DNA of 64,000 nt from Gammaproteobacteria bacterium (GTDB taxonomy: Bacteria > Pseudomonadota > Gammaproteobacteria > HK1). Positions 43,460-52,228 of the stretch are shown here, one piece after another (positions within the stretch are counted from its first letter, which is position 1; every line of letters begins with the position of its first letter). The stretch covers positions 978,001 through 1,042,000 of the forward strand of contig WLWT01000001.1 in the NCBI GenBank assembly GCA_012103455.1. The letters run 5' to 3'. Below the pieces are notes generated by a model that saw only the letters and a program-made list of their open reading frames with translations, ran no database searches and was not told where the DNA came from. Position numbers and translations under genes: made by a program.

Positions 43460-44030
43460 TCAGGCCGAAGGCATAGCCTCTTGCTCGGAATGTGTGGCGA
43501 CTTCGATTTTCCCTGTTCCCCCACTTTCAGCAAAGAATATCCCGTATCCATTCCACCCGTGTTCGGCTTTCGTTAGATGTAGGAGCTGGATACCTCCACC
43601 TCGAACTACCTGAGCTCTAGCCTGGCTTGGCTCGAACTCCTCCGTCCAGGATTCGCAGAAGTACGTATAGCGCAAAGTAACCTGTTCTAGGGTGGACCAC
43701 TCCACTGTCGCCATATTGCTAAACGACCACGTCCGGACTGTTTGTGTGTCCAAGTAGTCAAATTTTATGCGAATAAGGCGCCATGTTTGGTCGATGGCCA
43801 TACATACCTTGTGGATCTTCCGTTCGGCGCTGGGATCGGCATCGACCCAGACAGCTTTAACTAAGTACGTCCCAGACAGCTCTGGGGGGACGTGTGGCTC
43901 CGGTAAGCCCAAAAGTCGGTCGTCCTATCCACGTTTTCCACAGCCACTTGTCGAACAAGAAAAGAATGGCTACGAAAACAGACATTGGTGCCGGCATACT
44001 GATGATGAGTGCTCCCCGCGAACGCGGGGA
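43460..44030 (-). pseudogene. Cap15-like (CBASS effector) protein, truncated and frameshifted
   Basis: A hydrophobic segment (ISMPAPMSVFVAILFLFDKW) precedes LWKTWIGRPTFG. After a 1-base shift near 43912, the frame continues with LPEPHVPPELSGTYLVKAVW, DQTWRLIRIKFDYLDT, ATVEWSTLEQVTLRYTYFCE and GGGIQLLHLTKAEHGWNGYGIFFAES. A membrane helix ending in FDKWLW, followed by a LSGTY-starting beta barrel, matches my memory of Cap15, the membrane effector of some CBASS systems. The first membrane helix is missing: the 5' end meets a CRISPR repeat at 44009. No cyclase or other CBASS gene remains nearby. Confidence 0.65.
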
Positions 44031-44037
44031 CAACCCG
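44009..44037 (+). CRISPR. CRISPR repeat at the Cap15-like truncation
   Basis: gtgctccccgcgaacgcggg then gacaacccg has the I-E length and a strong stem (ccccgcg/cgcgggg). It resembles the I-E repeat class beginning GTGCTCCCCGC, a different subtype from the one at 33539. Single copy; it overlaps the 5' end of the Cap15-like frame. Confidence 0.72.
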
Positions 44038-44098
44038 AACTCAACCGGATGTCCCACCCACGCAAAGCTAGTGGGTGAGACCTATAGGCGAATTATCC

Positions 44099-44974
44099 TC
44101 AAGCCGCCCGCGGTCGCTGCTCCGCTTGCACTTGCGTGCGGTGCATATGCCGCCTGACTGCCGGATCGAGCCGCTCGCGCCGGTGCAATACACAGCGGTT
44201 ATCCCAGAGCATTACATCGCCTTTTTGCCAGCTCTGCGCCCAATGGACACCGCCGTTCTCCACATAGCTCCATATTTCATCCAGCAGAGCGTCACTCTCG
44301 TCATCCGGCAGACCGGTAATCCACGCATTGGGGCGCCGTCCGATGCAAAGCGCCTGCCGCCCACTGCCTGGATGGCGGATCACCATGGGATGGATGGCCC
44401 CCGGCCGCTCTTCGTTGGAGTAACTCTCCGCGTACCCGTGCCGCAGCTGACCCGATGAATTACGGGTAGCGTCGTGTTTACACGTGAGTCCGGCGATGCG
44501 CGCTTTCAGCTCTTCGGGCAACGCCTCGAAGGCCGTATAGAGGCTGTGGAATAAGGTTTCACCGCCCGTTTCAGGCACCTCGATGCCGTAGAGCAAACTG
44601 GCTTTGGGCGGCAGCTCGTTGTAGCTCATGTCCTGATGCCACACCAGTTCCGAGTTGCCGAGCGAGCCTTTGGCGCGGCCGTTCTCCACCACATTCGAGA
44701 TAACAGCGATCTCAGGCTGCGATGGCACCGGCGGCTCGCCCGTGGCCGTGATGGGAGCGAGATCCAATACCCCGAACCGGGCAGAAAACGCCGCCAGTTG
44801 CGCATTGTCCAGCGTCTGGCTGCGAAAGCGCAGGACTTGGTGGTCGAGCCACGCCCCTTCGACCTTGGCGAAAGACGCATCGTCCAGGGGCTGGCGCAGA
44901 TCAAGCCCTTCTATGTCCGCACCCAATACCGTGCCGGAGGCAACGATGTGTAAAGAGTCGGACGGGTCGGACAT
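44099..44974 (-). CDS. TauD/TfdA family dioxygenase
   Basis: 291 residues. HxD in ELVWHQDMSYNELPPKASLLYGIEVPETGGETLFHSLYTAFEALP, distal His and Arg in LWDNRCVLHRRERLDPAVRRHMHRTQV. The N-terminus (SGTVLGADIEGLDLRQPLDDASFAKVEGAWLDHQVLRFRSQ) is typical. It is a different paralogue from the one at 14.4 kb. It is divergent from the D-aminoacylase gene; the substrate is unknown. Confidence 0.94.
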   Translation of the reverse strand: MSDPSDSLHIVASGTVLGADIEGLDLRQPLDDASFAKVEGAWLDHQVLRFRSQTLDNAQLAAFSARFGVLDLAPITATGEPPVPSQPEIAVISNVVENGRAKGSLGNSELVWHQDMSYNELPPKASLLYGIEVPETGGETLFHSLYTAFEALPEELKARIAGLTCKHDATRNSSGQLRHGYAESYSNEERPGAIHPMVIRHPGSGRQALCIGRRPNAWITGLPDDESDALLDEIWSYVENGGVHWAQSWQKGDVMLWDNRCVLHRRERLDPAVRRHMHRTQVQAEQRPRAA

Positions 44975-45169
44975 GATTCCTCCTCGGCGCTATACCGGCT
45001 GACGGGCATGTTATCACCCAAACGAACTGTGAAAGGTTAGCTTGTGCCGCTTCCAAGCGCTGCCCGATCTGAACGGTCTGCTACCGCTCATGGTTGCGTA
45101 CTTCAGCAAAGCGCCTCGCGCGATTACTATTCTCTGCCTTTATAGCTTTGCAGTGCGGAGTACCTGCCC

Positions 45170-46852
45170 ATGCACGATTTGGTCATCAAAAACGCAACGA
45201 TTATCGATGGGTTAGGCAATCCGTCGCGGCACGGTCAACTGGCGGTCAAGGACGGGCGCATCGCGGACATCGGCGACGATGTAGGTGCCGGCCAGGAACG
45301 TGTAGACGCGCAAGGATTGGCGCTGTCTCCGGGGATCATCGATCTGCACACGCACTACGACGCTCATCTCACCTGGGATCCGTGGGCCACGCCATCGGTG
45401 GGTCTGGGCGTCTCCACCGTTGTGATAGGCAACTGCGGTTTTACCATCGCCCCGTGCCGCGCAGCGGATCGGGATCGCACGCTGCGCAACCTCACCCACG
45501 TAGAGGGCATGTCCTTGGATGCCCTGCGCCAAGGCGTGGACTGGAGCTTTGAGTCATATCCCGAATATCTGGATCTGCTGGCCAGCAAAGGCTCTGTGCC
45601 GAATGTTGCTTCGTTCGTCGGCCACTCCTCGGTGCGCACCTATGTCCTGGGCGACGAGGCTTCCGATCGAGCCGCCACCCCGGATGAGGTGGCCCGGATG
45701 AAGCAGATCGTGAAAGAAGCGCTGGCCGCCGGCGCGGTGGGTTTCGCCACTTCCACCCTAGAGCAACACAACGGCGAAGCGGGTATCCCGATGCCTTCAC
45801 GGCTGGCCGATGAGCACGAGATGCGCGAACTGACCGGCGCCCTAGGCGAGGCGGGCCGCGGTGTGTTCATGTTGACCAAGGGCATGACCACGACTATCCC
45901 TTGGCTAGAAGACATCGCCGCCGCCAATGGCCGGCCGGTGATGATCGCCGCCATGTTCATCGATCCCAATGACCCGGAGCGGGTATTTCGCGAAATCGCA
46001 GAGATCAGCAACGCCCGCGGCCGGGGCCACGAGTTATGGGCGCAAGTTGGCTGTTTCCCGCTCGGCATGGAGTTCACCCTGCGCCATCCTTACCCGCTAG
46101 AAGCGTTCCTGGCCTGGCGCCCGGCCATTTTGGCCGAAGGCTCGAATGCTTTTATCAAGGTGTTAAGCGACCCTGAATTCCGCGCCGCTATCAAAGCGGA
46201 GGCTGCCACGGCAACGGTGCCGAACCGGTTTTCGTATCACACCTTCGAGACCCTCACCATTGTGGCAGTGGCTCAAGATCGTCACCGGGACTTGGCCGGC
46301 AAACGCATCGCCGATCTGGCAAGAGAGGCCTCCAAGGATCCGTTCGATTGGTTGTTGGATTTCGGTATCGATGGCGAGTTGGACGCGCTGCTCGACTGCA
46401 AACTCTTCAACACCGACGAGGACCGGGTCAAAGATCTGCTGCGCCACCCCAATGCAACCGTCGCTTTATCGGACGCGGGTGCGCATCTGTCATTCTTATG
46501 CGACGCCGGCTTCGGCCTGCATATGTTCGGCCATTGGTCCCGTGAGCGCGCCGATATTGCGCTGGAGCAGGCGGTGGCTTCAGTGACCTCCAGAGCCGCC
46601 GATGTCTACCGCATCAAAGATCGCGGACGGCTAGTCCCCGGCGCCCACGCCGATCTGTTGCTGTTCGATCCCGATACGGTGGGGCGCGGGCCTAAGCGCC
46701 ACGTCAACGACTTACCGGGCGGCGGCACCCGGGTGGATACACCGGCTATCGGCGTTCACGGCGTCTGGGTTAACGGCACCCGGGTGGTGGATACCTCGGG
46801 TATTACCGGTGAGCACAAAGCGGGACAATTATTACGCCAGTTCGATAGCTAG
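45170..46852 (+). CDS. N-acyl-D-amino-acid deacylase family amidohydrolase
   Basis: 560 residues from ATG 45170. The amidohydrolase fold shows as HDLVIKNATIIDGLGNPSRHGQLAVKDGRIADIG, the metal-binding SPGIIDLHTHYDAHLTWDPWATPS, VIGNCGFTIAP, LSDAGAHLSF and the C-terminal LVPGAHADLLLFDPDTVG. These enzymes release D-amino acids from N-acyl forms or act on related ring amides. It stands alone, next to the TauD-type gene. Confidence 0.93.
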   Translation: MHDLVIKNATIIDGLGNPSRHGQLAVKDGRIADIGDDVGAGQERVDAQGLALSPGIIDLHTHYDAHLTWDPWATPSVGLGVSTVVIGNCGFTIAPCRAADRDRTLRNLTHVEGMSLDALRQGVDWSFESYPEYLDLLASKGSVPNVASFVGHSSVRTYVLGDEASDRAATPDEVARMKQIVKEALAAGAVGFATSTLEQHNGEAGIPMPSRLADEHEMRELTGALGEAGRGVFMLTKGMTTTIPWLEDIAAANGRPVMIAAMFIDPNDPERVFREIAEISNARGRGHELWAQVGCFPLGMEFTLRHPYPLEAFLAWRPAILAEGSNAFIKVLSDPEFRAAIKAEAATATVPNRFSYHTFETLTIVAVAQDRHRDLAGKRIADLAREASKDPFDWLLDFGIDGELDALLDCKLFNTDEDRVKDLLRHPNATVALSDAGAHLSFLCDAGFGLHMFGHWSRERADIALEQAVASVTSRAADVYRIKDRGRLVPGAHADLLLFDPDTVGRGPKRHVNDLPGGGTRVDTPAIGVHGVWVNGTRVVDTSGITGEHKAGQLLRQFDS

Positions 46853-46956
46853 CGCCGCGCTCGAAAATGCTGCCCGCCGCGCCACCGGTGGGCCGCTATC
46901 TGCACCGATGAAGGTGCTCTCTCCTCGAGTTTCTGGACTGCTACTTCTCTGGTCTC

Positions 46957-47388
46957 TTAATGCCTAGGCGATACATTCCTAGGCGATACCGTCGAATGGC
47001 CTGAGCCGACCCACCCGGCCATGCCTGCCACCGCGTCAAATACCTTGGTATATCCCATCTTCGAATGCAGCACGCGGCTCACCGCAGCGGAGCGCCCCCC
47101 GGAATGACAGATCAACACCACCGGCTGATCTGTGCCCGCCACGCTAGCTAAACGTTCAAGCCAACTTTTGAAATCGTAGTTCCCCTTGACATCGAAAAAA
47201 GTCATCAGGTAGGCCCCTTCGATAACGCCTGTGCGCTGCCATTCATCCGCCCGCCGAATGTCAATAACGCGAACACCGTTGGCAATGAGTTGCTCTAGCC
47301 CGGCGGTATCAATTTTCGTCACCTCCGCCCGGACCGGTACGGCGCCCAGCAAAGCAGTCAGCACAAAACCTAGACATTGCATTTTCAC
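46957..47388 (-). CDS. Periplasmic rhodanese-domain protein
   Basis: About 143 residues from GTG 47388 or 141 from ATG 47382, which gives a signal peptide (MQCLGFVLTALLGAVPVRA). The domain has ANGVRVIDIRRADEWQRTGVIEGA and the active-site loop VLICHSGGRSAAVSRVL, where Cys is the sulfur carrier. The upstream extension to 47673 is not similar to anything. The C-terminal NVSPRNVSPRH results from a 16-bp-period duplication at the 3' end. The adjacent sulfide dehydrogenase relic hints at periplasmic sulfur metabolism. Confidence 0.88.
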   Translation of the reverse strand: MKMQCLGFVLTALLGAVPVRAEVTKIDTAGLEQLIANGVRVIDIRRADEWQRTGVIEGAYLMTFFDVKGNYDFKSWLERLASVAGTDQPVVLICHSGGRSAAVSRVLHSKMGYTKVFDAVAGMAGWVGSGHSTVSPRNVSPRH

Positions 47389-47721
47389 GTTGCATGCTCC
47401 CCCATCTATGCCAGCGCTATTGCCGTGCCGTTGCCACCTTCCCCACACCTTCGAAAGCGGCCTCTTGACCACCAAATCCGTATCACCAGGCCGGGGGCCT
47501 AATCGATGAACCGCAACCATCAATGAACCGCAACCGGTAAAACCGGACAAACCTGCCTCACCGAACAACAAAACGAGAATACTGGGACTGCTCTTAGGCG
47601 GTGAGGGCGGTGTGCGACAGTGAGGGGTTGGATAGTTCATCGCTGATGCGCCTTGGGTTTTTCTCAATCCCATAGTACTACCGCATAGTAGAGATAAACC
47701 ACGGCGCCGTGGCGCACTTAT
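47389..47721. other. Spacer without a recognised gene
   Basis: An open minus frame continues the rhodanese frame upstream but looks non-coding. A tandem duplication with unit atgaaccgcaacc and period 17 lies at about 47506-47536. No RNA or promoter is recognised. Confidence 0.5.
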
Positions 47722-47757
47722 AGAGGCGCCCGGACTTATTCGGGCACCTCTCTTTTC
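47722..47757. terminator. Hairpin made of MITE-tip-like sequence
   Basis: agaggcgcccg and cgggcacctct form an 11-bp stem with an 8-base loop, followed by cttttc. It could terminate the sulfide dehydrogenase relic on the minus strand or act on the plus strand. The arms equal the MITE ends, placed outward. Confidence 0.6.
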
Positions 47758-47770
47758 AAGCGCTCACCTG

Positions 47771-48565
47771 TTAGCCGAATAGATCCGCCGTAATCCCCGC
47801 GTACCAGCCATTGGCCTCATTGGCGGTAGCCGCCCGCGTTGTGTCATCTTCCGTTGTGTCATCTTCCCCGGTCTGGCTGATAAAACCACTGGTCTTGGCG
47901 ATTTTCTCCTCCGTGGCTTCATAACTGGCCCCCACCTTAATGCCATGACCGGTCGCCACCAGGCTCCAGCAGGTATTGCGCAACCGCGGCTTGAACGCCT
48001 TGTTGTCCGTGAGTTCGGCAACGAGCGCATTGGCGCAGACTTTCGCTTGACTGTTGGCGGAAAAAGCAGACTTCGGCATGTCGCCCGGAATAATCGAATC
48101 GCCAACCACATGCACATTCGGCAACAGCTTGGACGCTAGATTATGGGCCTGCACCGGGCACCAACCCGACTGCGCCGCGGCGCCCGCGGAACGCGCGATC
48201 CACCCCGCCTGTTGTGGCGGGATCACATTAACGACATCGGCTCGGTGCGTCTCATCTTCCGTCACTACCGTCATATTCGTAACGTCCACCGCTTTGACTC
48301 CGCCGGTCAATTCTCCCGGCAACCATTCGATCATGCCCGGATAGAACCGCTCCCATGCTTCTTGAAACAAGGCTTGCTTGGAATGTTTGTCTTTCGGGTC
48401 GAGGATTAAAATCGTCGATTTCGGTTTATGATGCTTCAAATAGTGCGCGATCATTGACGCTCTCTCATACGGCCCCGGCGGACATCTAAACGGATTCGGT
48501 GGCGGCACGATCACAACGAGTCCACCGTCTTTCATATCCACGATTTGACGGCGCAGCAGCGCGGT
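47771..48565 (-). pseudogene. fccB: Flavocytochrome c sulfide dehydrogenase flavoprotein, C-terminal part
   Basis: About 265 C-terminal residues of FccB remain: DMKDGGLVVIVPPPNPFRCPPGPYERASMIAHYLKHHKPKS, GDSIIPGDMPKSAFSANSQAKVCANAL, RNTCWSLVATGHGIKVGASYEA and the ending NGWYAGITADLFG. The FAD-binding N-terminal part is missing; at about 48560 the frame joins, without a stop, a piece of an IS3 transposase (MRELGIHGCPKKRYKVTTNS). The fused frame runs to 48673 but cannot bind FAD normally. A 15-bp duplication (47837-47866) adds DDTTEDDTT near the end. FccB oxidises sulfide in the periplasm with a cytochrome subunit not seen here. Confidence 0.88.
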
Positions 48566-49216
48566 AAAGTCCTGAGTCAGGTAATCATCAGCAACCAACA
48601 GGTTGTGGCGCGAGTTGGTGGTGACCTTGTAACGCTTCTTCGGGCATCCATGAATGCCGAGTTCACGCATCAATCGCGCAACGCGATTGCGCCCAACCCG
48701 ACAGCCCTGCTCAAGCAGGTCATCGCGAATCTTCGACTACCATAGACGCCGTCCGACTCAGTGTGCGATTTTGCACCTTCAAACGCTCATTCTCGCATTG
48801 TCTGCGGCTCGGCCCTCGGCGGCGCCAGGGGGGTAGTAGCTGCCCGGGTCAATCGCCAACAGCCGGCACATCATGCGTACCGGGAATTGTTCCTGGCACG
48901 ACTCGATGCACGCGTACTTCACTTGTCTTGACCCGCGCAGTACGCCGCCGCGCTTGTTAAAAAATCGCGTTCCTTCTTAACCTGATCCAGCTCACGGCGA
49001 AGTGCCATCAACTCCGCATCACGGGCATTATCCTGGCCGCCGAACGCGCTGGACCCATGGCGTTCCAGTGCATCCTTCCAGCGATGAAGTGCTACTAGTC
49101 GCGACACCTAAATCTGCCGCCGTGCCGACAATAGTTTGGCCAGGGCGCATCGCCAACTCAACCGCCTCGCGCTTGAACTCCGCTGAATACTGTCGTCGCT
49201 TCTTGTTTCCCATCAC
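48560..49216 (-). pseudogene. IS3-family element remnant (orfA and part of orfB)
   Basis: orfA begins MGNKKRRQYSAEFKREAVEL at about 49213, shifts frame near 49100, and continues as SRLVALHRWKDALERHGSSA and LRRELDQVKKERDFL. orfB starts VKYACIESCQEQFPVRMMCR with RLLAIDPGSYY, shifts again, then reads DDLLEQGCRVGRNRVARLMR and joins fccB. The DDE domain is gone. Confidence 0.85.
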
Positions 49217-49310
49217 ACACCTCTGGAGCCATTATGACTCCTCTTGTCAGGTGTTCACTTTTTCGGGGCAAAACCAGAGGACTCTGGCATCGTAGACCTA
49301 GGAAGTTCCG

Positions 49311-50129
49311 ATGCGAAAGTCCCGATTCACTGAGTCCCAGATCGTGGCCATCCTCAAGGAGGCCGATACCGGTATGAAAGTGTCCGAGCTTGGCCATCAA
49401 CGCAGCATTCCGGTTGCCACGTACTACACGTGGAAGTCGAAGTACGACGGCATGGATGCCTCGGATCTGAAGCGCGCCAAGGAGTTGGAGTCAGAGAACG
49501 CGGGGCTCAAGCGCATGTACGCGGAGTTGGCCTTCGAGAAGGCGCCGGTGAAAGATCTTTATCGCAAAAAAACTCTAGCGCCGGCCGGGAAGCGTGACGC
49601 AGCTCGGTTTCTTGCCGGCGAACACCAATTGTCTATCGTCAAGGCTTGTCGATGTGTCGGCTTGCAACGCCTGTCGTTCTATCGTGTCCCGCCGTGCTGC
49701 ACGCTCCGTGATGCCGGGGTCATTGCCGCCTTGCCCAGTCTCGTTAAAGGGCGACCGAACCTAAGGATTTTGGAAGTGGCGCAAACTGCTCAAGCGGTAG
49801 GGCAAGACTTGAAATCACAAACGCAGTTATCGCGTGTATCGCCAGGTGGGGCTGCATCTGCGGCGTCCACGAAGAAACGTCTACCCAAACGGGTGGGAGT
49901 GCCGTTGTACGCGCCTGAGTTTCCCGAGCGAGTCCGCCCGCAAACTTCATGCCGGACACGCTGGCCGAGGGACGCCGGTTTCGCACCGGCAACGCAGAAC
50001 GACCCCATGATTCCCTGGGCGATCGCACGCCCGCGGAAGTACGCCAATCAGCCAGAATCTCTACATCTCCGGTGTCTCGTTGACCGGGAAGCCTACGCCT
50101 CGGCTTGGGCTGTTACATGTGTTCTTTGA
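49311..50129 (+). pseudogene. IS3-family transposase remnant (plus strand)
   Basis: Residues 1-90 are orfA-like: MRKSRFTESQIVAILKEADT, GMKVSELGHQRSIPVATYYT and a leucine-rich helix. An orfB start follows (RDAARFLAGEHQLSIVKACR). From about 49760 the DDE part lies in other frames with stops (for example ANFMPDTLAEGRRFRTGNAE in another frame near 49950). The long open frame is therefore only partly coding. It is divergent from the other IS3 relic, so two different IS3 elements met here. Confidence 0.8.
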
Positions 50130-50478
50130 CGCATCTAGGGCGATGATCCGACGGCCGCTGTAAGCGCTCTTCATGCTTGCATCCAAACGCGGATTGCTGG
50201 AGCACCGCGTGAGCTAACCGAAATCTTCTAACTGTCTACATGTACAACGCCGCTCTGTCTGAGGGCTCGGTTTTTTGATCGGTGCCCGTCGAAGCACGGG
50301 ATCAGTTAGTGTAGGATCGATTGGCTAGATATTCATGGTGCAGTGCTTACTTGAAATCACCTCTGCCAACCAGGTTACGGCGTTCTCGGTCAACTCAAGT
50401 GGACTCGCATTGGCGTTCGGCAGTTAATGGATACTGCGGCAACGAGACTAGGTTGAGGTTCTATCGGGCCTATCTGAT
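50130..50478. other. Spacer before the glycan cluster
   Basis: No gene, RNA or obvious repeat is recognised in these 349 bases. It marks the boundary between IS3 debris and the glycan genes, and probably holds the promoter of the 50479 gene. Confidence 0.5.
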
Positions 50479-52095
50479 ATGGCGCGATTAACCATACTGG
50501 AGCCCACGGAACTCTATTCTCAAGGGTCGCGACACACATTTTCGTTCGATGGATGGGACCAGGAAGCCATTAGTTGGCCGAAGAGTCGCGGCGAGAATCT
50601 CGGCCAAACGGGTGCTTTCAACCTTTTCTTGAGAGGTGGATTTAAACCGGAGATCACCTCCGTGGGCCACTTGTATCGATTGAGGTCTGATGACGTCGTA
50701 GTGGTCGATCTTCCCGCAGGTAACGCCCCGCTTCCGAACCAACTTCTTAGCGGGCTTTCTGAGTGCGCCGCGACGAAAGTCTACACGGGCTCACTTTCCG
50801 GAGCCACCTCCAGCGCATTGGGATTGCCAAAGTTTATCGAACGCACTCCGTCCAGCCCATACAATAGCTTCGGAGTGAGGCTCGATGGGTTTCCCACACC
50901 GATTCAGTCTGCGGATTGGGCGATATACGCGGCCCGCGAAACCCCTGCGCTTTCGCGTTATGGTCAGATTTTCGAGATAGCCGGTGACCGTCTCGACCCC
51001 GGTAAGGCCCTGTGCCGTCCTGTTGATGGCGCATCGCTCATCTATTGTCCTAATGACGGTACGCCGTTCGTCTTCCTAAATGGACACGTTCTTTCGGCCT
51101 TTCAGGCTTGGCTACAAGGTCAGGAAGACCTCACCCAGTGGCTAGGTTGGGCGCCTCGGCAGCATTGGCTCGAGCAATTTGCAGACGGGCTACTCTCAGA
51201 GTTCTCAAAAGCTATTGATTTATCGAAGTTCGCTTCGCTGAGTGTTGCTAGCGCCGCCGTGTGCTTTCGGCACGACAACGACGACAGTTGCGACGGAACT
51301 TTCGCGCAAGTACAAGATGAGGCGGGTGTCGAGGCCACATACGCTTTATTGCATGATGGGAATCTCGATGCCTGGAAGGCAATTCGCACGAAGTTTCCGC
51401 GTCACGAGTACGCGCTACACTTTACAACGATTGAACGCCGCTGGCGGCTCAACAAATACCTGCACTATGCGCTGTCCAAAACGCCGCTTAGGGGAGTTGT
51501 CGATCAGTACTCGTACGGGCGAGATGTCTATGGAAATGGTGGCTTGGTGGACCAGGTGTCAGTTGCACGCAATGCGGGCATTTCAGTAACGACGCTGCAC
51601 CGACATTTCGCTTATCTTGCCTATCCGGAGTTCATTGATGCGCTCGATGGAGTTTACGAGTCGTTCGACGACGTCAGGGCAACGTCGAGTCTCTTTCGTG
51701 GAAACATTTATCGATGGGGCGCTAACGAGCTCGATGGCACTGTTTCATCGAGCGGGGCTTGGCCGGACGTTCAGTTTCCGTTCTGGCTACCATGGAAATT
51801 GGCACATGCCGGACGGCAGGGAAAGATGTTGGCCGGGTGGGAGTGCACCTTGTTGATGGAGCCAGAACCTGAGTTCCTGGCTCAGGTGCTTGCAACCAGA
51901 TATGCGAGGCTGCCGCAAAAGTTCGTCATGGTGTGCTATCACCCGGCAAACACTGTGCAAAGCCCGTTCATAGATGGCGGCTCGATACCTTGGTTGAAGC
52001 AGGGAATCGATATAGCGCGACACGAGGGCTACGATTTCTACCGATATGACCGGTACATTGCTGAACTGAACAACGCGCTTGAAACTGGACAATAG
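50479..52095 (+). CDS. Polysaccharide-deacetylase-like protein of a glycan cluster
   Basis: 538 residues, not assigned to a named family. The middle part (AAVCFRHDNDDSCDGTFAQV, GVEATYALLH, FPRHEYALHF) has the look of a NodB-type deacetylase: His-Asp followed by Asp, an ATY strand, then a His. The region before it is unfamiliar and could bind substrate. No signal peptide or membrane helix is seen. It is followed after 13 bp by the split PhyH-type gene, so they were probably one operon that makes or modifies a surface sugar. Confidence 0.6.
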   Translation: MARLTILEPTELYSQGSRHTFSFDGWDQEAISWPKSRGENLGQTGAFNLFLRGGFKPEITSVGHLYRLRSDDVVVVDLPAGNAPLPNQLLSGLSECAATKVYTGSLSGATSSALGLPKFIERTPSSPYNSFGVRLDGFPTPIQSADWAIYAARETPALSRYGQIFEIAGDRLDPGKALCRPVDGASLIYCPNDGTPFVFLNGHVLSAFQAWLQGQEDLTQWLGWAPRQHWLEQFADGLLSEFSKAIDLSKFASLSVASAAVCFRHDNDDSCDGTFAQVQDEAGVEATYALLHDGNLDAWKAIRTKFPRHEYALHFTTIERRWRLNKYLHYALSKTPLRGVVDQYSYGRDVYGNGGLVDQVSVARNAGISVTTLHRHFAYLAYPEFIDALDGVYESFDDVRATSSLFRGNIYRWGANELDGTVSSSGAWPDVQFPFWLPWKLAHAGRQGKMLAGWECTLLMEPEPEFLAQVLATRYARLPQKFVMVCYHPANTVQSPFIDGGSIPWLKQGIDIARHEGYDFYRYDRYIAELNNALETGQ

Positions 52096-52228
52096 CAGGA
52101 CCGAGCCGATGTCCATCAGTACGATCGCGAAGAAAGCTGCGAGAGCATTCCTTCACACAGTTCCAATCCTTGCGCCGCTGAGAAGCTGGAAACACCGGCA
52201 GCTCAAGCGCCGTCATCTTGACCTACTA

